Positions 7,841-16,958 of a stretch of DNA of 64,000 bases are shown here, in pieces. The notes beneath the pieces were generated by a model. It made no database searches. It had not been told where the DNA came from and saw nothing but the letters and a program-made list of their open reading frames with translations. Each line of letters starts with the position of its first letter. The first letter of the stretch is position 1. The position numbers and the translations under genes are program-made. The stretch comes from Paenibacillus sp. J5C2022. Lineage in GTDB: Bacteria > Bacillota > Bacilli > Paenibacillales > Paenibacillaceae. The DNA lies in contig NZ_JAOQJC010000021.1 in assembly GCF_025567625.1 (NCBI RefSeq), positions 1-64,000 on the forward strand, read 5' to 3'.

Positions 7841-10128
7841 TGATTAACGAAAAGCGGCAGAATGTTATGTTTGTCGTCACAATGATCCTCATGTCAATCT
7901 ATTTGCTATGGCGAATGCTGTTCACCTTGCCATTGGACCAAGGTTTTCTTAATCTCTTTTTTGGCATCCTGCTTTTGGCAGCTGAGACGGTAACGGTGTT
8001 GACAACCTTTGAATTGTTCATTCAGAAGATGCAGAAGAAGCGGACGAAGCTGGACTTTCCGACTATACCGCCGGACTATTATCCAGATGTCGATGTGTTC
8101 ATAGCTACACACAATGAACCTGTCGATATATTATATAAAACGGTCAATGCCTGTACATGTATGGATTACCCGGACAAGCGAAAGGTTCATATCTTCTTAT
8201 GCGACGATGGGGGACGACCTGAGGTTGAGGAGCTCGCCAGGCAGTTTGGCGTCGGTTATATCGGCTTTCCCGGAAACACGGAGGCCAAATCCGGCAATTT
8301 AAACAATGCGCTGAGCAAAACTTCCTCCCCGCTCATTGCTACATTTGATGCCGATATGATTCCGCAGCATACGTTTTTGATGAAAACCGTTCCCTATTTC
8401 CTGCTCTCGGAGTTCGTAAAGGAAAAGGGGGAATGGAGGCTCCGAAGAGCGGACGAACGGGATGATCACTTTAAACTCGGACTGGTTCAAACCCCTCAGA
8501 GCTTTTACAATCCGGATTTATTCCAGTTTAACCTTTATGCCGAGCAGGGCATTCCGAACGAGCAGGATTTTTTCTCAAGAGAAGTTAATATTTTGCGGAA
8601 TGCCTCCAATGCCGTAGCTTATACAGGGAGCAATACGGTTATTTCCCGGAAGGCAATGGAGGAAATTAACGGCTTCCCACTGAAAACAATCACTGAGGAT
8701 TTCGAAACGAGTATTCGTCTGCAGCAAGCGGGCTATATGACTTATGCAACCGAAGAGGTTCAAGCTGCGGGTCTGACTACGACAACGGTTCAAGGCATGG
8801 TTAAGCAGCGTATCCGCTGGGCAAGAGGTATTATCCAAAGCTTGCAAAATACACGAGCTATCTCTTCCAAAAAACTGCCCTTCTGGACGAGAATCACCTA
8901 TATGAGCAGTTTCCTGTACTGGTGGTCTTTTTTTAATCGGTTAATTTTCATTCTCGCCCCTATTCTGTTTGCGTTATTCGATTTCCAAATTGTAAGTGTG
9001 AGTTTTTGGCAAATTTTGATTTTTTGGCTTCCGTCTTATTTTTTCTATAGCATGTCCATGCGTTATTTATCGAGCAATATTCGCAATCAGCGATGGAGTC
9101 AAGTGATCGACACGATTTTTATGCCGTATTTGATCGTACCCGTGCTGCTTGAAACCTTGCACATTCACGAAAGAAAATTCAAGGTGACGAACAAGAAGAG
9201 AGCGTCCGGCCAAGAATGGATGAGATCATTAAAGTATGCGATTCCTCATCTCTTCCTGCTATTTCTTTCGGTTGCGGCTCTCATTCGATATGTGGACGGC
9301 AAGTACGGTGTGGCTCTCTTCTATAGCAGTATCATCATTTTCTGGTTGGTTCATAATATGATTGCATTATGTTATGCCTTATTCTTCATGATCGGACGCC
9401 GCGCTTATCGAGAGACGGAGCGTATCCGGGCGGAAGAGGATGTGACGATCAACCATGAAGCGAGCACCCTTCGCTATGAGGCCCGAACCGTAGACGTATC
9501 GGAGCAAGGCATTGCTCTCTATGTCGCTCACCCTATTTATTTGCCGCCGAAGACAACCGTCTCCTTGCATGTTAGAAGCAAGCGCTACGAAGCGAATCTG
9601 GAGGCAGTCATCGTCTATGTCAAGAAGGATGGAGAGGGCTGGCGATATTCGGCAACGGTCAAGCCAGTCAGTGAGACGGATAAACGCCAATACATGCAAC
9701 TCATCTATGATCGCAAGCACTCCTTGCCGGAGCAGATGAACTTATGGGATACGGCTTATGACGATATGGTTCGCAATGTGAAGCGGCGCGTGGTTCAGCC
9801 CCTATCGCATCATAGGAATATGCCTCGAATTCCGCTTGAATATCCAATTGTTTTTACGAATGGAGATAGCTGTACGCTGCGCAGCTTTAATTTCCTTTAT
9901 TTTTCCGCCACCGATTTTCAAGGCGATACTTCGACCGGGGAGCGGGTTGCTTTTTACACGAGAAATAATATTGAGGTTATCTTGGAGCATACGAGAAAAA
10001 CTAGAGCCCGTCGTCATGAGCTGCTTCTCTCGGTCGTTAATATTGACGATCTTGTGGAGCGCGGCCTTATCGATCTGTTGATGGATGATCTGGGCCATTC
10101 ACATGCCGCGAGCGCTTTAGAGGACTAG
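7840..10128 (+). CDS. Cellulose-synthase-like family 2 glycosyltransferase with PilZ domain
   Basis: This 762-residue protein has the processive GT2 signature: CDDGG, TFDADM at 168-173, TED at 285-287 and QRIRW at 323-327, between two N-terminal and several later membrane segments, the BcsA layout. A PilZ domain follows, with RYEAR at 545-549 and DVSEQG soon after, the c-di-GMP-binding RxxxR and D/NxSxxG motifs. A second, degenerate PilZ-like unit may begin near residue 665 (RIPLEYPIVF). AAGGAGG precedes the ATG, which overlaps the previous stop as TAATG. It probably polymerises and exports a beta-glycan under c-di-GMP control. The product is unknown and no other bcs genes are present. Confidence 0.85.
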   Translation: MINEKRQNVMFVVTMILMSIYLLWRMLFTLPLDQGFLNLFFGILLLAAETVTVLTTFELFIQKMQKKRTKLDFPTIPPDYYPDVDVFIATHNEPVDILYKTVNACTCMDYPDKRKVHIFLCDDGGRPEVEELARQFGVGYIGFPGNTEAKSGNLNNALSKTSSPLIATFDADMIPQHTFLMKTVPYFLLSEFVKEKGEWRLRRADERDDHFKLGLVQTPQSFYNPDLFQFNLYAEQGIPNEQDFFSREVNILRNASNAVAYTGSNTVISRKAMEEINGFPLKTITEDFETSIRLQQAGYMTYATEEVQAAGLTTTTVQGMVKQRIRWARGIIQSLQNTRAISSKKLPFWTRITYMSSFLYWWSFFNRLIFILAPILFALFDFQIVSVSFWQILIFWLPSYFFYSMSMRYLSSNIRNQRWSQVIDTIFMPYLIVPVLLETLHIHERKFKVTNKKRASGQEWMRSLKYAIPHLFLLFLSVAALIRYVDGKYGVALFYSSIIIFWLVHNMIALCYALFFMIGRRAYRETERIRAEEDVTINHEASTLRYEARTVDVSEQGIALYVAHPIYLPPKTTVSLHVRSKRYEANLEAVIVYVKKDGEGWRYSATVKPVSETDKRQYMQLIYDRKHSLPEQMNLWDTAYDDMVRNVKRRVVQPLSHHRNMPRIPLEYPIVFTNGDSCTLRSFNFLYFSATDFQGDTSTGERVAFYTRNNIEVILEHTRKTRARRHELLLSVVNIDDLVERGLIDLLMDDLGHSHAASALED

Positions 10129-10139
10129 GAGAGATAGAG

Positions 10140-12026
10140 ATGCAGATTATGCTTCAACTTTTGATGGTAGCACTTCTGGTATTCTCCTGTTTGGGTTACA
10201 TGCTGCTTGTTCGAAAAAAATTGTCATTGCCATGGGAGTTTATTCCTGTATTTGTGTTCTCATCGATTGCTTGTATTGTGTTTCTTGGCGGCTTGGCGGG
10301 ACAGCTATTTTCGGTCAGCCTTGCAGTCCTGATTCTGGGCCTGCTTGTCTATGCGGTGATCGCGTTTCATTGGATGCAAAAAAGTGCTGCTATTTCTTTT
10401 CGATTCTCCTTCTCCATTTTCCATGTCGCTTTTTTGCTGGGAAGCTCAGTTTTTTTGCTGATGCTCCTCCAGAACAAATTGACGCACTACGATAACTTTT
10501 CTCATTGGGCGATTGTATTAAAGGTCATGTTGAGCACAGATGCTTTTCCGACCCCGGCCGCCGATCTTATTGATTTCAAAAATTATCCGCTGGGCGTCAC
10601 ATCGTTTCTTTATTACATCTGCCGGTTTGCAGGGCATGGTCAATCCGTTATGCTGCTTGCGCAAGGGCTGCTTATTTTTTCCGGATTCTATGCCGTGTTT
10701 GGCATCATTTCCGAGAGGAGGCGTTTTCTCCTTTATGCTTTTCTCGGATTAGGCTTATCTACGCTTTCCTTTTTTAATATCACGATTCGTATTACCAACT
10801 TGTTGGTGGATTTCTTGCTCCCGGTATATGCTTTAGCTATTTTTGCGGTAGTTTACCGGTATCGAGATGAGTTGACACGTGCGTGTATAATCATTCTCCC
10901 GCTTGCGGGACTGCTGGCGGTTATGAAGAGTACCGGTATTATTTTCGCAGCAGTCGGACTAACCTACCTCATCTATACATGGCTGACGCATTGGAGCAAG
11001 CCAGTGCGGAAGAATATGCTCGCTGTTGCCGGTCTGCTCTGCGGCGCCTTTCTTCCTTATTTCGGCTGGAGCTGGCGTATGTCGACAGTCTTCCATGGAG
11101 TTGAGAATAAATTCGACGTTTCTTCCTCTGGCTTGCAGAATATGGATCAGGCCAAAACTGCGGAGCAATTGCAGGATATTGTTTCGCTATTTCTGAAGTC
11201 CGGCACCGATCTTACGACAAGGCCGGCGATGGGGATCGTGGCCTTCGAGCTACTGGCAATTGCCGCTTCTATAATCGCGGCAGTTGTGTTCAAGAAGAAG
11301 TGGCATCTGTGGAAAGTGCTGCTTGCCCTTAATCTTGTGCTGTTGTTGTACTATGCAGGAATTCTGGGACTGTATCTCTATTCCATGCCGCTGGACGAGG
11401 CAATTCGGCTAGCCGGCTTCGAGCGTTACGCATCGAGTATCGTGGTACTCTTCGTCGGCGGTCTGGTCATGTGCGCAACGGTCGATCTGGAGCGTTCCTT
11501 TCATGTGCAAATCGGTGACGTGTCCGGATATCGCGCATTTAAGAGTGTCAAGACGAAAGGCTATTATCAAAAAGGCATTATGGCCTGTACGGCTGTTGCC
11601 ATCATCGTGCTATTATCGGAATACAATGGCATTCTCACCATTGCCAAAAGCTACGAATCAACGCTGCCATACCAGATTCAAACGGTTACCGGCGATCGAT
11701 GGTACGAAAGCGGTCGAGAGGATAACAGCAAGTACCTGCTTTACGCCACGGACACAGATGAACAGATAACGAGTTATTACATGCAGTATGTCGGGAAGTA
11801 TTACTTGTATGCCCCGAGCGTGGACGGAATCTGCTGCTTCTATGAAGACAATATGGATAACCTGCTCGGCGGCTATGATTATTTGGTCGTCGTGGAGAGC
11901 GACTCTGACGGGAAACGGTTGTTGAAGAAGCATTATGGCATCGACATGCAGGAAGGTATCTACAAAATTACACGTTCCGGGGAGCAAATCGCTCTCACTT
12001 TAATGCCAAGCCCTCTCCCAACTTAA
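10140..12026 (+). CDS. Large polytopic membrane protein, possibly GT-C-type glycosyltransferase
   Basis: This 628-residue protein has about a dozen hydrophobic segments and a soluble C-terminal region of about 120 residues. An Asp-containing motif, HYDNFSHW near residue 115, follows the first membrane segments, where GT-C enzymes place their catalytic acidic residue. It starts 11 bases after the PilZ glycosyltransferase stop, so it belongs to the same operon. A role in modifying or assembling the same surface polysaccharide is inferred. I do not recognise an exact family. Confidence 0.65.
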   Translation: MQIMLQLLMVALLVFSCLGYMLLVRKKLSLPWEFIPVFVFSSIACIVFLGGLAGQLFSVSLAVLILGLLVYAVIAFHWMQKSAAISFRFSFSIFHVAFLLGSSVFLLMLLQNKLTHYDNFSHWAIVLKVMLSTDAFPTPAADLIDFKNYPLGVTSFLYYICRFAGHGQSVMLLAQGLLIFSGFYAVFGIISERRRFLLYAFLGLGLSTLSFFNITIRITNLLVDFLLPVYALAIFAVVYRYRDELTRACIIILPLAGLLAVMKSTGIIFAAVGLTYLIYTWLTHWSKPVRKNMLAVAGLLCGAFLPYFGWSWRMSTVFHGVENKFDVSSSGLQNMDQAKTAEQLQDIVSLFLKSGTDLTTRPAMGIVAFELLAIAASIIAAVVFKKKWHLWKVLLALNLVLLLYYAGILGLYLYSMPLDEAIRLAGFERYASSIVVLFVGGLVMCATVDLERSFHVQIGDVSGYRAFKSVKTKGYYQKGIMACTAVAIIVLLSEYNGILTIAKSYESTLPYQIQTVTGDRWYESGREDNSKYLLYATDTDEQITSYYMQYVGKYYLYAPSVDGICCFYEDNMDNLLGGYDYLVVVESDSDGKRLLKKHYGIDMQEGIYKITRSGEQIALTLMPSPLPT

Positions 12027-12054
12027 ATCTTCCTGCCCACAATAAAATATTCTT

Positions 12055-12100
12055 GAGAGCTTTTCTTCAAGCAATCCACATCAACAATTGAAAAGCTCTC
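12055..12100. terminator. Terminator hairpin between convergent genes
   Basis: GAGAGCTTTT at 12055-12064 pairs with AAAAGCTCTC at 12091-12100, with a 26-base loop that can close further. It sits between the exopolysaccharide operon and the convergent DUF4386 gene and may serve both. Confidence 0.55.
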
Positions 12101-12102
12101 CT

Positions 12103-12810
12103 TCATTTCTGTGACACCTCTTCTCCTGAGCATTCCTTGAAGCCCTTCAGGATTAACCAAAGAGCCACAACCAATTGCTGAATGGCAATCGGCACGTTCA
12201 ACAACATGTAGGCCGTATCCAGGCCGATGGAGCCAAGCATAAATAATAAGCTCGCCAATATGGACAATGCAGACCCGATGAGCCCTGAAAGCGACAGCCA
12301 GCGCGGAATTAATTCGGTGCGGTAGAGCTGGCAGTTGAATAAGAACATAGCTATAACAAACGCCAGTGTCGTAGCGACATGGTTGACCAAGTCACGTCCT
12401 TCACGCAGCAGTTCGCCGAGGGCCTGATAATACGATTCATGAGCAGTTCCAGCTATTGCGAAGTGATGGCTTAATGCCAAAAGCAACAGAAGGATGATGA
12501 CACCCAGAACAATGAATACTCCCGCCATAATGCCGAAAGCAACCGATCCCAACGCAATCCCTTTATGATGATTGCTTACAATCGGATACAGCAAAATAGG
12601 TATGCCAACATAGGCGATCACCATTAACAACTGAGAAAATGCTCCTAACAATACCTGAGTTTCATTCGTGGAAGCCTTGACCAGATAGTCTGCTCCATCG
12701 ATAACGGGAACAACACTAAATATGCCTGTTACCAATCCGGCGATGAATAACACCCCAATAATGACGGCAGATCTTCTACTGGAATTTGTGTGCGTTCTTG
12801 CCATAGTCAT
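12103..12810 (-). CDS. DUF4386 membrane protein
   Basis: This protein of about 235 residues has six or so membrane segments and the DUF4386 pattern near its N-terminus (SAVIIGVLFIAGLVTGIFS, then a Gly/Asp loop and IAYVGIPILLYPI). Function is unknown. ATG 12810 has AGGAG upstream; ATG 12804 is an alternative. An extended frame to 12876 lacks a ribosome site. A second DUF4386 protein lies at 14312-15049. Confidence 0.75.
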   Translation of the reverse strand: MTMARTHTNSSRRSAVIIGVLFIAGLVTGIFSVVPVIDGADYLVKASTNETQVLLGAFSQLLMVIAYVGIPILLYPIVSNHHKGIALGSVAFGIMAGVFIVLGVIILLLLLALSHHFAIAGTAHESYYQALGELLREGRDLVNHVATTLAFVIAMFLFNCQLYRTELIPRWLSLSGLIGSALSILASLLFMLGSIGLDTAYMLLNVPIAIQQLVVALWLILKGFKECSGEEVSQK

Positions 12811-12925
12811 TCTCCCTTCTCCTGTTAGACATATGGACCTCCTCATGAAGACATTTGTGTGAACTAAATTATACATAATGTAATTTATATGTGTCTAAAT
12901 GTCAAGTTTACTTTACTTAAAAGGG

Positions 12926-13042
12926 GTGATACCGCCAAAGCTCGATGAGGTGCTTTGCGTGGTAGGGCAAGCGTTACGAAGAGGGACATTTGTACAATTG
13001 TCTTGGTCAATCGATGTCGGGCAAGGGCTATCGTTAAGATAG
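12926..13042 (+). CDS. Possible 38-residue small protein ahead of a strong terminator
   Basis: A GTG at 12926 opens a 38-codon frame, ...PPKLDEVLCVVGQALRRGTF..., whose stop lies inside the hairpin at 13019-13056. The GGGG directly before the GTG is too close to be a normal ribosome site. No other gene in this stretch (12811-13253) would need a plus-strand terminator, so a short transcript is likely here, either coding or a small RNA. I cannot name it. Confidence 0.25.
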   Translation: MIPPKLDEVLCVVGQALRRGTFVQLSWSIDVGQGLSLR

Positions 13043-13056
13043 CCCGCCCTTTTTTA
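13019..13056 (+). terminator. Rho-independent terminator of an unassigned short transcript
   Basis: GGGC-AA-GGGCTATC pairs with GATAGCCC-GCCC around a GTTAA loop and is followed by TTTTTT. The T-run is on the plus strand. Confidence 0.85.
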
Positions 13057-13181
13057 TTAATTCTCGATATTCTTCCTTTCATATTTTATTTTGATTCATA
13101 TACATGGCTCATGTAGCCATTTAATATTTGTAATGCATCGCCTCCCAATCGTTAGAATGCGCATTTATTTAGCTCTACTCA

Positions 13182-13210
13182 TTTACAAACCGATGGTCGG
13201 TATTTATAAT
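13182..13210 (+). promoter_or_regulatory. TetR-gene promoter with embedded operator
   Basis: TTTACA (13182-13187) and TATAAT (13205-13210) are 17 bases apart. ACCGA-TGG-TCGGT at 13189-13201, a perfect 5-bp inverted repeat, fills the spacer. This is the classic arrangement for autorepression by the TetR protein encoded next. Confidence 0.7.
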
Positions 13211-13253
13211 GGGATTAAGTTCATAATAACCACAAGGCAACGGAGGAACGATT

Positions 13254-13853
13254 ATGAAACAAGAGGAACGCAGGCAACAGACCATTAGGCGGCTGATGGC
13301 TACCACCAAGGAATTGATTATGGAGAAGGGCTGTCAGTCCATGACGATGCAGGATATTGTGAACAGATCGGGGATGTCCAAAGGCGCCATCTTTCACTAT
13401 GTAAAGAACAAAAATGAAATCTTCATCTGGGTACTGCAGGAGCGGCTGGAGGAAACCAACGAACGCTTTATGAAAGAAGTGGAACAGGGCAGCCCCAACT
13501 TCGACGATCCAATGGAGAAAATCAGGGAAAGCATTATCGCTTACGAAAATCCGAATGACGTAACGAATAAAGTGCTGCTGTACTTGCTGGGAAAAGAAGA
13601 AGACCCGCTGGTCGCGCAAGCGTTGAAGAATTATTACGATCGCTCTGCTTACTTATCCAAGCTGTGGATTGAGACGGGTCAAAGGCACGGCGTCATTCCT
13701 GATACTGTCGAGTCGGAGAAAACGGGAGATATGTTCACGCTCATCACATTCGGATTAAGAGTCCGCTCAGGCATTCCACAAGCGCAAGCAGCTTTTAAAG
13801 CTCAAGATTTATCGGAGTTTATCCGCGATAGGTTATCGTGGCAGGTTAGATGA
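13254..13853 (+). CDS. TetR/AcrR family transcriptional regulator
   Basis: This 199-residue protein has a typical N-terminal TetR helix-turn-helix (TMQDIVNRSGMSKGAIFHYV at about residues 28-50) and an all-helical ligand-binding C-terminal domain. GGAGGA precedes the ATG. It is followed after 31 bases by a DUF2269 membrane protein, probably its main target. The inverted repeat in its own promoter suggests autorepression. The ligand is unknown. Confidence 0.9.
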   Translation: MKQEERRQQTIRRLMATTKELIMEKGCQSMTMQDIVNRSGMSKGAIFHYVKNKNEIFIWVLQERLEETNERFMKEVEQGSPNFDDPMEKIRESIIAYENPNDVTNKVLLYLLGKEEDPLVAQALKNYYDRSAYLSKLWIETGQRHGVIPDTVESEKTGDMFTLITFGLRVRSGIPQAQAAFKAQDLSEFIRDRLSWQVR

Positions 13854-13884
13854 CAACCAATGGAGAAGGAAAGGGTGAAGGAAT

Positions 13885-14346
13885 ATGAATGTATGGTTAA
13901 CGCTGCACTTGGTCGGCGTCTTATTCATGGTTGGAAATGTTATAACAGCAGCCTTTTGGAAGATAAGGGCCGATCTGACCGGGAAACCGTCGATTATTCA
14001 TCATACGGTCAGAAATGTCATGATCGCCGATTATGCTTTTACCATTCCCGGTCTTGTCCTCATCATAACCTCAGGCGCTGTAATGGCCGGAAATAATGGC
14101 GTTTCGTTGCTGGGGTTCAATTGGCTTACACTTTCGCTGATCTTATTTGCAATGACCGGTTTGATCTGGCTGGCCATTTTCATTCCGCTGCAGAACAGAA
14201 TGATTCGGCACAGTCACGAATGTATGAAGACGGGGGCGATCACGACCGAATATCGCCTTGCATCCCGTCAATGGGCCATTTATGGTGTAGCTGCCACACT
14301 CCTGCCGATCGTCATTTTGTACCTGATGGTGATGAAAGGGTTTTAG
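13885..14346 (+). CDS. DUF2269-like membrane protein
   Basis: This 153-residue protein has four membrane segments, beginning MNVWLTLHLVGVLFMVGNVI, the usual opening of DUF2269 proteins. The membrane-located histidine and the repeated HLVG/VRNVM pattern agree with that family; no function is known. AAGGAATATG gives a good start. It is co-transcribed with the TetR gene. Its last 35 bases overlap the 3' end of the convergent gene at 14312, so the two mRNAs have complementary tails. Confidence 0.7.
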   Translation: MNVWLTLHLVGVLFMVGNVITAAFWKIRADLTGKPSIIHHTVRNVMIADYAFTIPGLVLIITSGAVMAGNNGVSLLGFNWLTLSLILFAMTGLIWLAIFIPLQNRMIRHSHECMKTGAITTEYRLASRQWAIYGVAATLLPIVILYLMVMKGF

Positions 14347-15049
14347 CTTTTCTTCCCCAATACAGCAACCAGATGACAAGCCCTAGTTCGCCTATAATCA
14401 TGGGTATGCTCAAGCCGGCTTCCAGCAGCTTGATTAACCCATCCAGTTCGGGCAAGAAGTTCTTCAGCGAATGAATGACCATATAACTGACTCCTGCCGC
14501 AAGCAACAGAATGCTGACCAGCTTCGGAATATGTCTGGCCTTTAATGCTATGAAGCTGCTGACGAGGAGATGGACCCCGAATATGATTAATCCGAATGAC
14601 CAGATCGATTCAAAAGAGGAGATGGACAGCATCACTTGCGAAGCCAGCCGCTCTGTCGACTCGCCGAACATAGCGTTATCGGCTCGTATAATGTGCTGCG
14701 CCACGACAAGATGGGATACGGCAACGGCCAGCATACCGGTATAGACCAGACGAAGCCAACCGGCCAGCAGGGCGTACTCCCGATGAACGGGCTTCAGGAA
14801 AACATAGAAGGACCAGGAAACGATAATGTCGGTGATGATAATGATAAGCCAGCCAAGTATCTCCAAGTTAAATAGTGAACTCGACTGTTGGATGTTTGTT
14901 AAAGTCATTACGGCATCTTCGCTTACGATTAATGTGCTATGGACGTAGCCATAAGCGAAAAATGCGGCAAGTGTCATGATCAGCAAGGATATTCCGGCAA
15001 TGACGGCAGCTTTATGCGATATGTTCTGATCGTTGTTCAGGTTTTTCAT
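14312..15049 (-). CDS. DUF4386 membrane protein (second copy)
   Basis: This protein of about 245 residues has six or so membrane segments, with the family feature LGWLIIIITDIIVSWSFYVF followed by a YTGMLAVAVSHL segment. GAGGAGG is six bases before ATG 15049; a GTG at 15052 is adjacent. It is only distantly similar to the DUF4386 protein at 12103-12810. The C-terminal codons overlap the end of the DUF2269 gene. Function unknown. Confidence 0.72.
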   Translation of the reverse strand: MKNLNNDQNISHKAAVIAGISLLIMTLAAFFAYGYVHSTLIVSEDAVMTLTNIQQSSSLFNLEILGWLIIIITDIIVSWSFYVFLKPVHREYALLAGWLRLVYTGMLAVAVSHLVVAQHIIRADNAMFGESTERLASQVMLSISSFESIWSFGLIIFGVHLLVSSFIALKARHIPKLVSILLLAAGVSYMVIHSLKNFLPELDGLIKLLEAGLSIPMIIGELGLVIWLLYWGRKAKTLSSPSGTK

Positions 15050-15133
15050 CACGAACCTCCTCTGTTTGCTTGTATTATAGTCTTCGATCGCGACGATCTC
15101 ATTGACTTAAGTCAAGGGACAGGCTGCTGCTGC

Positions 15134-15172
15134 AAAAAAATAGGGGTCAACCGGAACGTTCCGGTTGACCCC
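15134..15172 (-). terminator. Rho-independent terminator of the sigma/anti-sigma operon
   Basis: A perfect 30-bp palindrome at 15143-15172 (arm GGGGTCAACCGGAAC) is followed, on the minus strand, by a run of seven T residues. It lies 37 bases beyond the anti-sigma gene stop. Confidence 0.9.
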
Positions 15173-15208
15173 GTCATACGCTTATTGCACGATGACATGG
15201 CTATTGCG

Positions 15209-16228
15209 CTAATTCAGGCCGGCTCCTTCCGAGATCGGCTCCTGATTCGCGCTCATCGAAGCCAGTTCTTGAGCTATGTTGATCAGCTCCTTCTTCGTCA
15301 CATCGGACGCTGTGCTTCCAACGCCGTATACAATCGTGTAATGCTCCTTGGTGTCCAGCCATTGTACCTCCTGCAAGCTGTTCGAAGCGGCGTACATGAA
15401 AGGCTCCGTACGCAAGTAGTGGGCGTTGTGCATTCCCAAGTCCACTTCTTCCGCTTCGGACAGGCTGGTTGCCATCTTTGTCACCGTATTCTCTTCAATA
15501 ATGGACATCTTGACATATAGCTCTGCTTGCTCCGAGTTCCGGTAATAGGCTGTTAATACGTCCGAATCGGTAGAACCGCTTACGTCCACTTTCCTCCAAA
15601 CGAAACCGTCCCCGCTATGTACGGACTCCTGCTTCAGTTCCGGAAGAAGGCTGTTCATCAGTTCGATCGAGATCATCCCTCCGAAGGGCCATTGCTCCTG
15701 CCCCCGCTGGAATGTCCAATCATTGAGTGTTGCCGGTGCGTAGCCGTCCTCCCCCAAGTAATCTGCCACAAGAGCTTGCCACGCAGCTACATCGGTAATC
15801 TGTACTGGCTCCGACACGGCGAGCAATGAAAATTCTTCCTGCTCGGGGAATACCTCCGCCAGGCTTGGAATATAGACAACCGCCGATTCGCCCTCCTCGA
15901 GCGAGGCCTCCACCTTCGATAGCATGCCATAGATTTCGGCCGAATGCTCAGCGTCCAGCCATTCTGTCGACGATTGCTTATACTCGATACTTATCCGTTG
16001 ATCGCTGATGTTCAGGTAGTAGTACCCGGTAAACCCTGTTACAAGGGCTACTACGGCAGCCACAAGAGCAATCTTGACGAGAGCCGATCGTCGCGGCTTC
16101 GCCTTCCTGTCACGACTCACCCGATATTGCATATAGATGTGCTCGACACGCTGTTCGTGACCAGCCCCCGGCTGAATATTGGCCGCCGTTGTCTTGTACG
16201 CATAGGTCAGCTTCTCGCTATTGAACAT
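15209..16228 (-). CDS. Membrane-anchored anti-sigma factor
   Basis: This 339-residue protein has an N-terminal cytoplasmic segment of about 45 residues, one membrane helix (LVKIALVAAVVALVTGFTGY) and a large extracytoplasmic domain resembling DUF4367-type anti-sigma sensors. It overlaps the end of the sigma factor gene by 11 bases, the normal order for an ECF sigma factor and its antagonist. A longer open frame to 16381 lies inside the sigma gene and was not used. ATG 16228 follows a G-rich site. The inducing signal is unknown, presumably envelope stress. Confidence 0.8.
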   Translation of the reverse strand: MFNSEKLTYAYKTTAANIQPGAGHEQRVEHIYMQYRVSRDRKAKPRRSALVKIALVAAVVALVTGFTGYYYLNISDQRISIEYKQSSTEWLDAEHSAEIYGMLSKVEASLEEGESAVVYIPSLAEVFPEQEEFSLLAVSEPVQITDVAAWQALVADYLGEDGYAPATLNDWTFQRGQEQWPFGGMISIELMNSLLPELKQESVHSGDGFVWRKVDVSGSTDSDVLTAYYRNSEQAELYVKMSIIEENTVTKMATSLSEAEEVDLGMHNAHYLRTEPFMYAASNSLQEVQWLDTKEHYTIVYGVGSTASDVTKKELINIAQELASMSANQEPISEGAGLN

Positions 16229-16805
16229 GTATAGAGGCCCCCTTCTCCTTATTGTCCGTCTCCATGAAATACCGCAGCTTGCGAATAGCCGCATGATGGC
16301 GCGATTTGACCGTGCCGACCGGGATATGCAATAAGACGGCGATGTCCTCAAATGAGCTTTCATGGTAATAACGGAGCACAATGACTTCTCTCAGTTTGAA
16401 CGATAAACGATCTACTACTTCCAGCAACTCGTGACGTCTCTCGTCACGGAATAGCTCTTCCCCCGGCAACGCGCGATCGGACGGGGCTAGCGGCAGAAGC
16501 AGGCGACTTCTCCAACCCAGCTTCATCCTTCTCCATACTCGCCGTTTCCAACTGCTCGTCTGACGCAATATAATGCCATTCAGCCAAGCCTTGAACGGCT
16601 TGGCGGGGTCGTAAGCGGGCAGCGTCTGGAACAAGGCCGCGTACACCTCGCTGACCACGTCTTCTACTTCATGCTTGTTGCGGACCAGGAAGTAAACCGT
16701 CCGGTAGACGTGAAGATGGATGCGGGCATATACTTCCCGGAAAGCATCCGGATGACCTTCCGTCATACGTTGAAGCCATAGTCTCAACTCTTGATCCTCC
16801 ACCAC
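16218..16805 (-). CDS. ECF-type RNA polymerase sigma factor
   Basis: This protein of about 195 residues has region 2 (EDVVSEVYAALFQTLPAYDP, then FKAWLNGI) and region 4 (LSFKLREVIVLRYYHESSFE followed by DIAVLLHIPVGTVKSR), the two domains of extracytoplasmic-function sigma factors. The start is taken as GTG 16805, nine bases after AAGGAGG; GTG 16802 is also possible. The frame is open to 16991, but the extra 62 codons overlap the divergent MerR promoter and do not look sigma-like. Activity is presumably held by the anti-sigma factor encoded downstream. Confidence 0.88.
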   Translation of the reverse strand: MVEDQELRLWLQRMTEGHPDAFREVYARIHLHVYRTVYFLVRNKHEVEDVVSEVYAALFQTLPAYDPAKPFKAWLNGIILRQTSSWKRRVWRRMKLGWRSRLLLPLAPSDRALPGEELFRDERRHELLEVVDRLSFKLREVIVLRYYHESSFEDIAVLLHIPVGTVKSRHHAAIRKLRYFMETDNKEKGASIHVQ

Positions 16806-16958
16806 CCCTACACACCTCCTTTTCTCTTTACTTGTTTCATTCTCTATATTGGTCCGATCAGGCGAAAAGGTTCGAAATAGGAACGGATTTTTCTCGCGAA
16901 ATGCCATGATATAATGGGGGTATAATAAATAAATCCATAGCAGAGGTATCGAAACTTC

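Noticed and set aside
15143-15172. Perfect 30-bp palindrome considered as a recombination or regulator site
   Set aside because: It lies just after the anti-sigma stop and is followed by a T-run on that strand, so a terminator explains it.
16844-16886. Possible ECF-type autoregulatory promoter before the sigma factor gene
   Set aside because: A GAACC-like -35 is present on the minus strand, but the distance to any CGT-type -10 is too short for the usual 16-17 base spacing.
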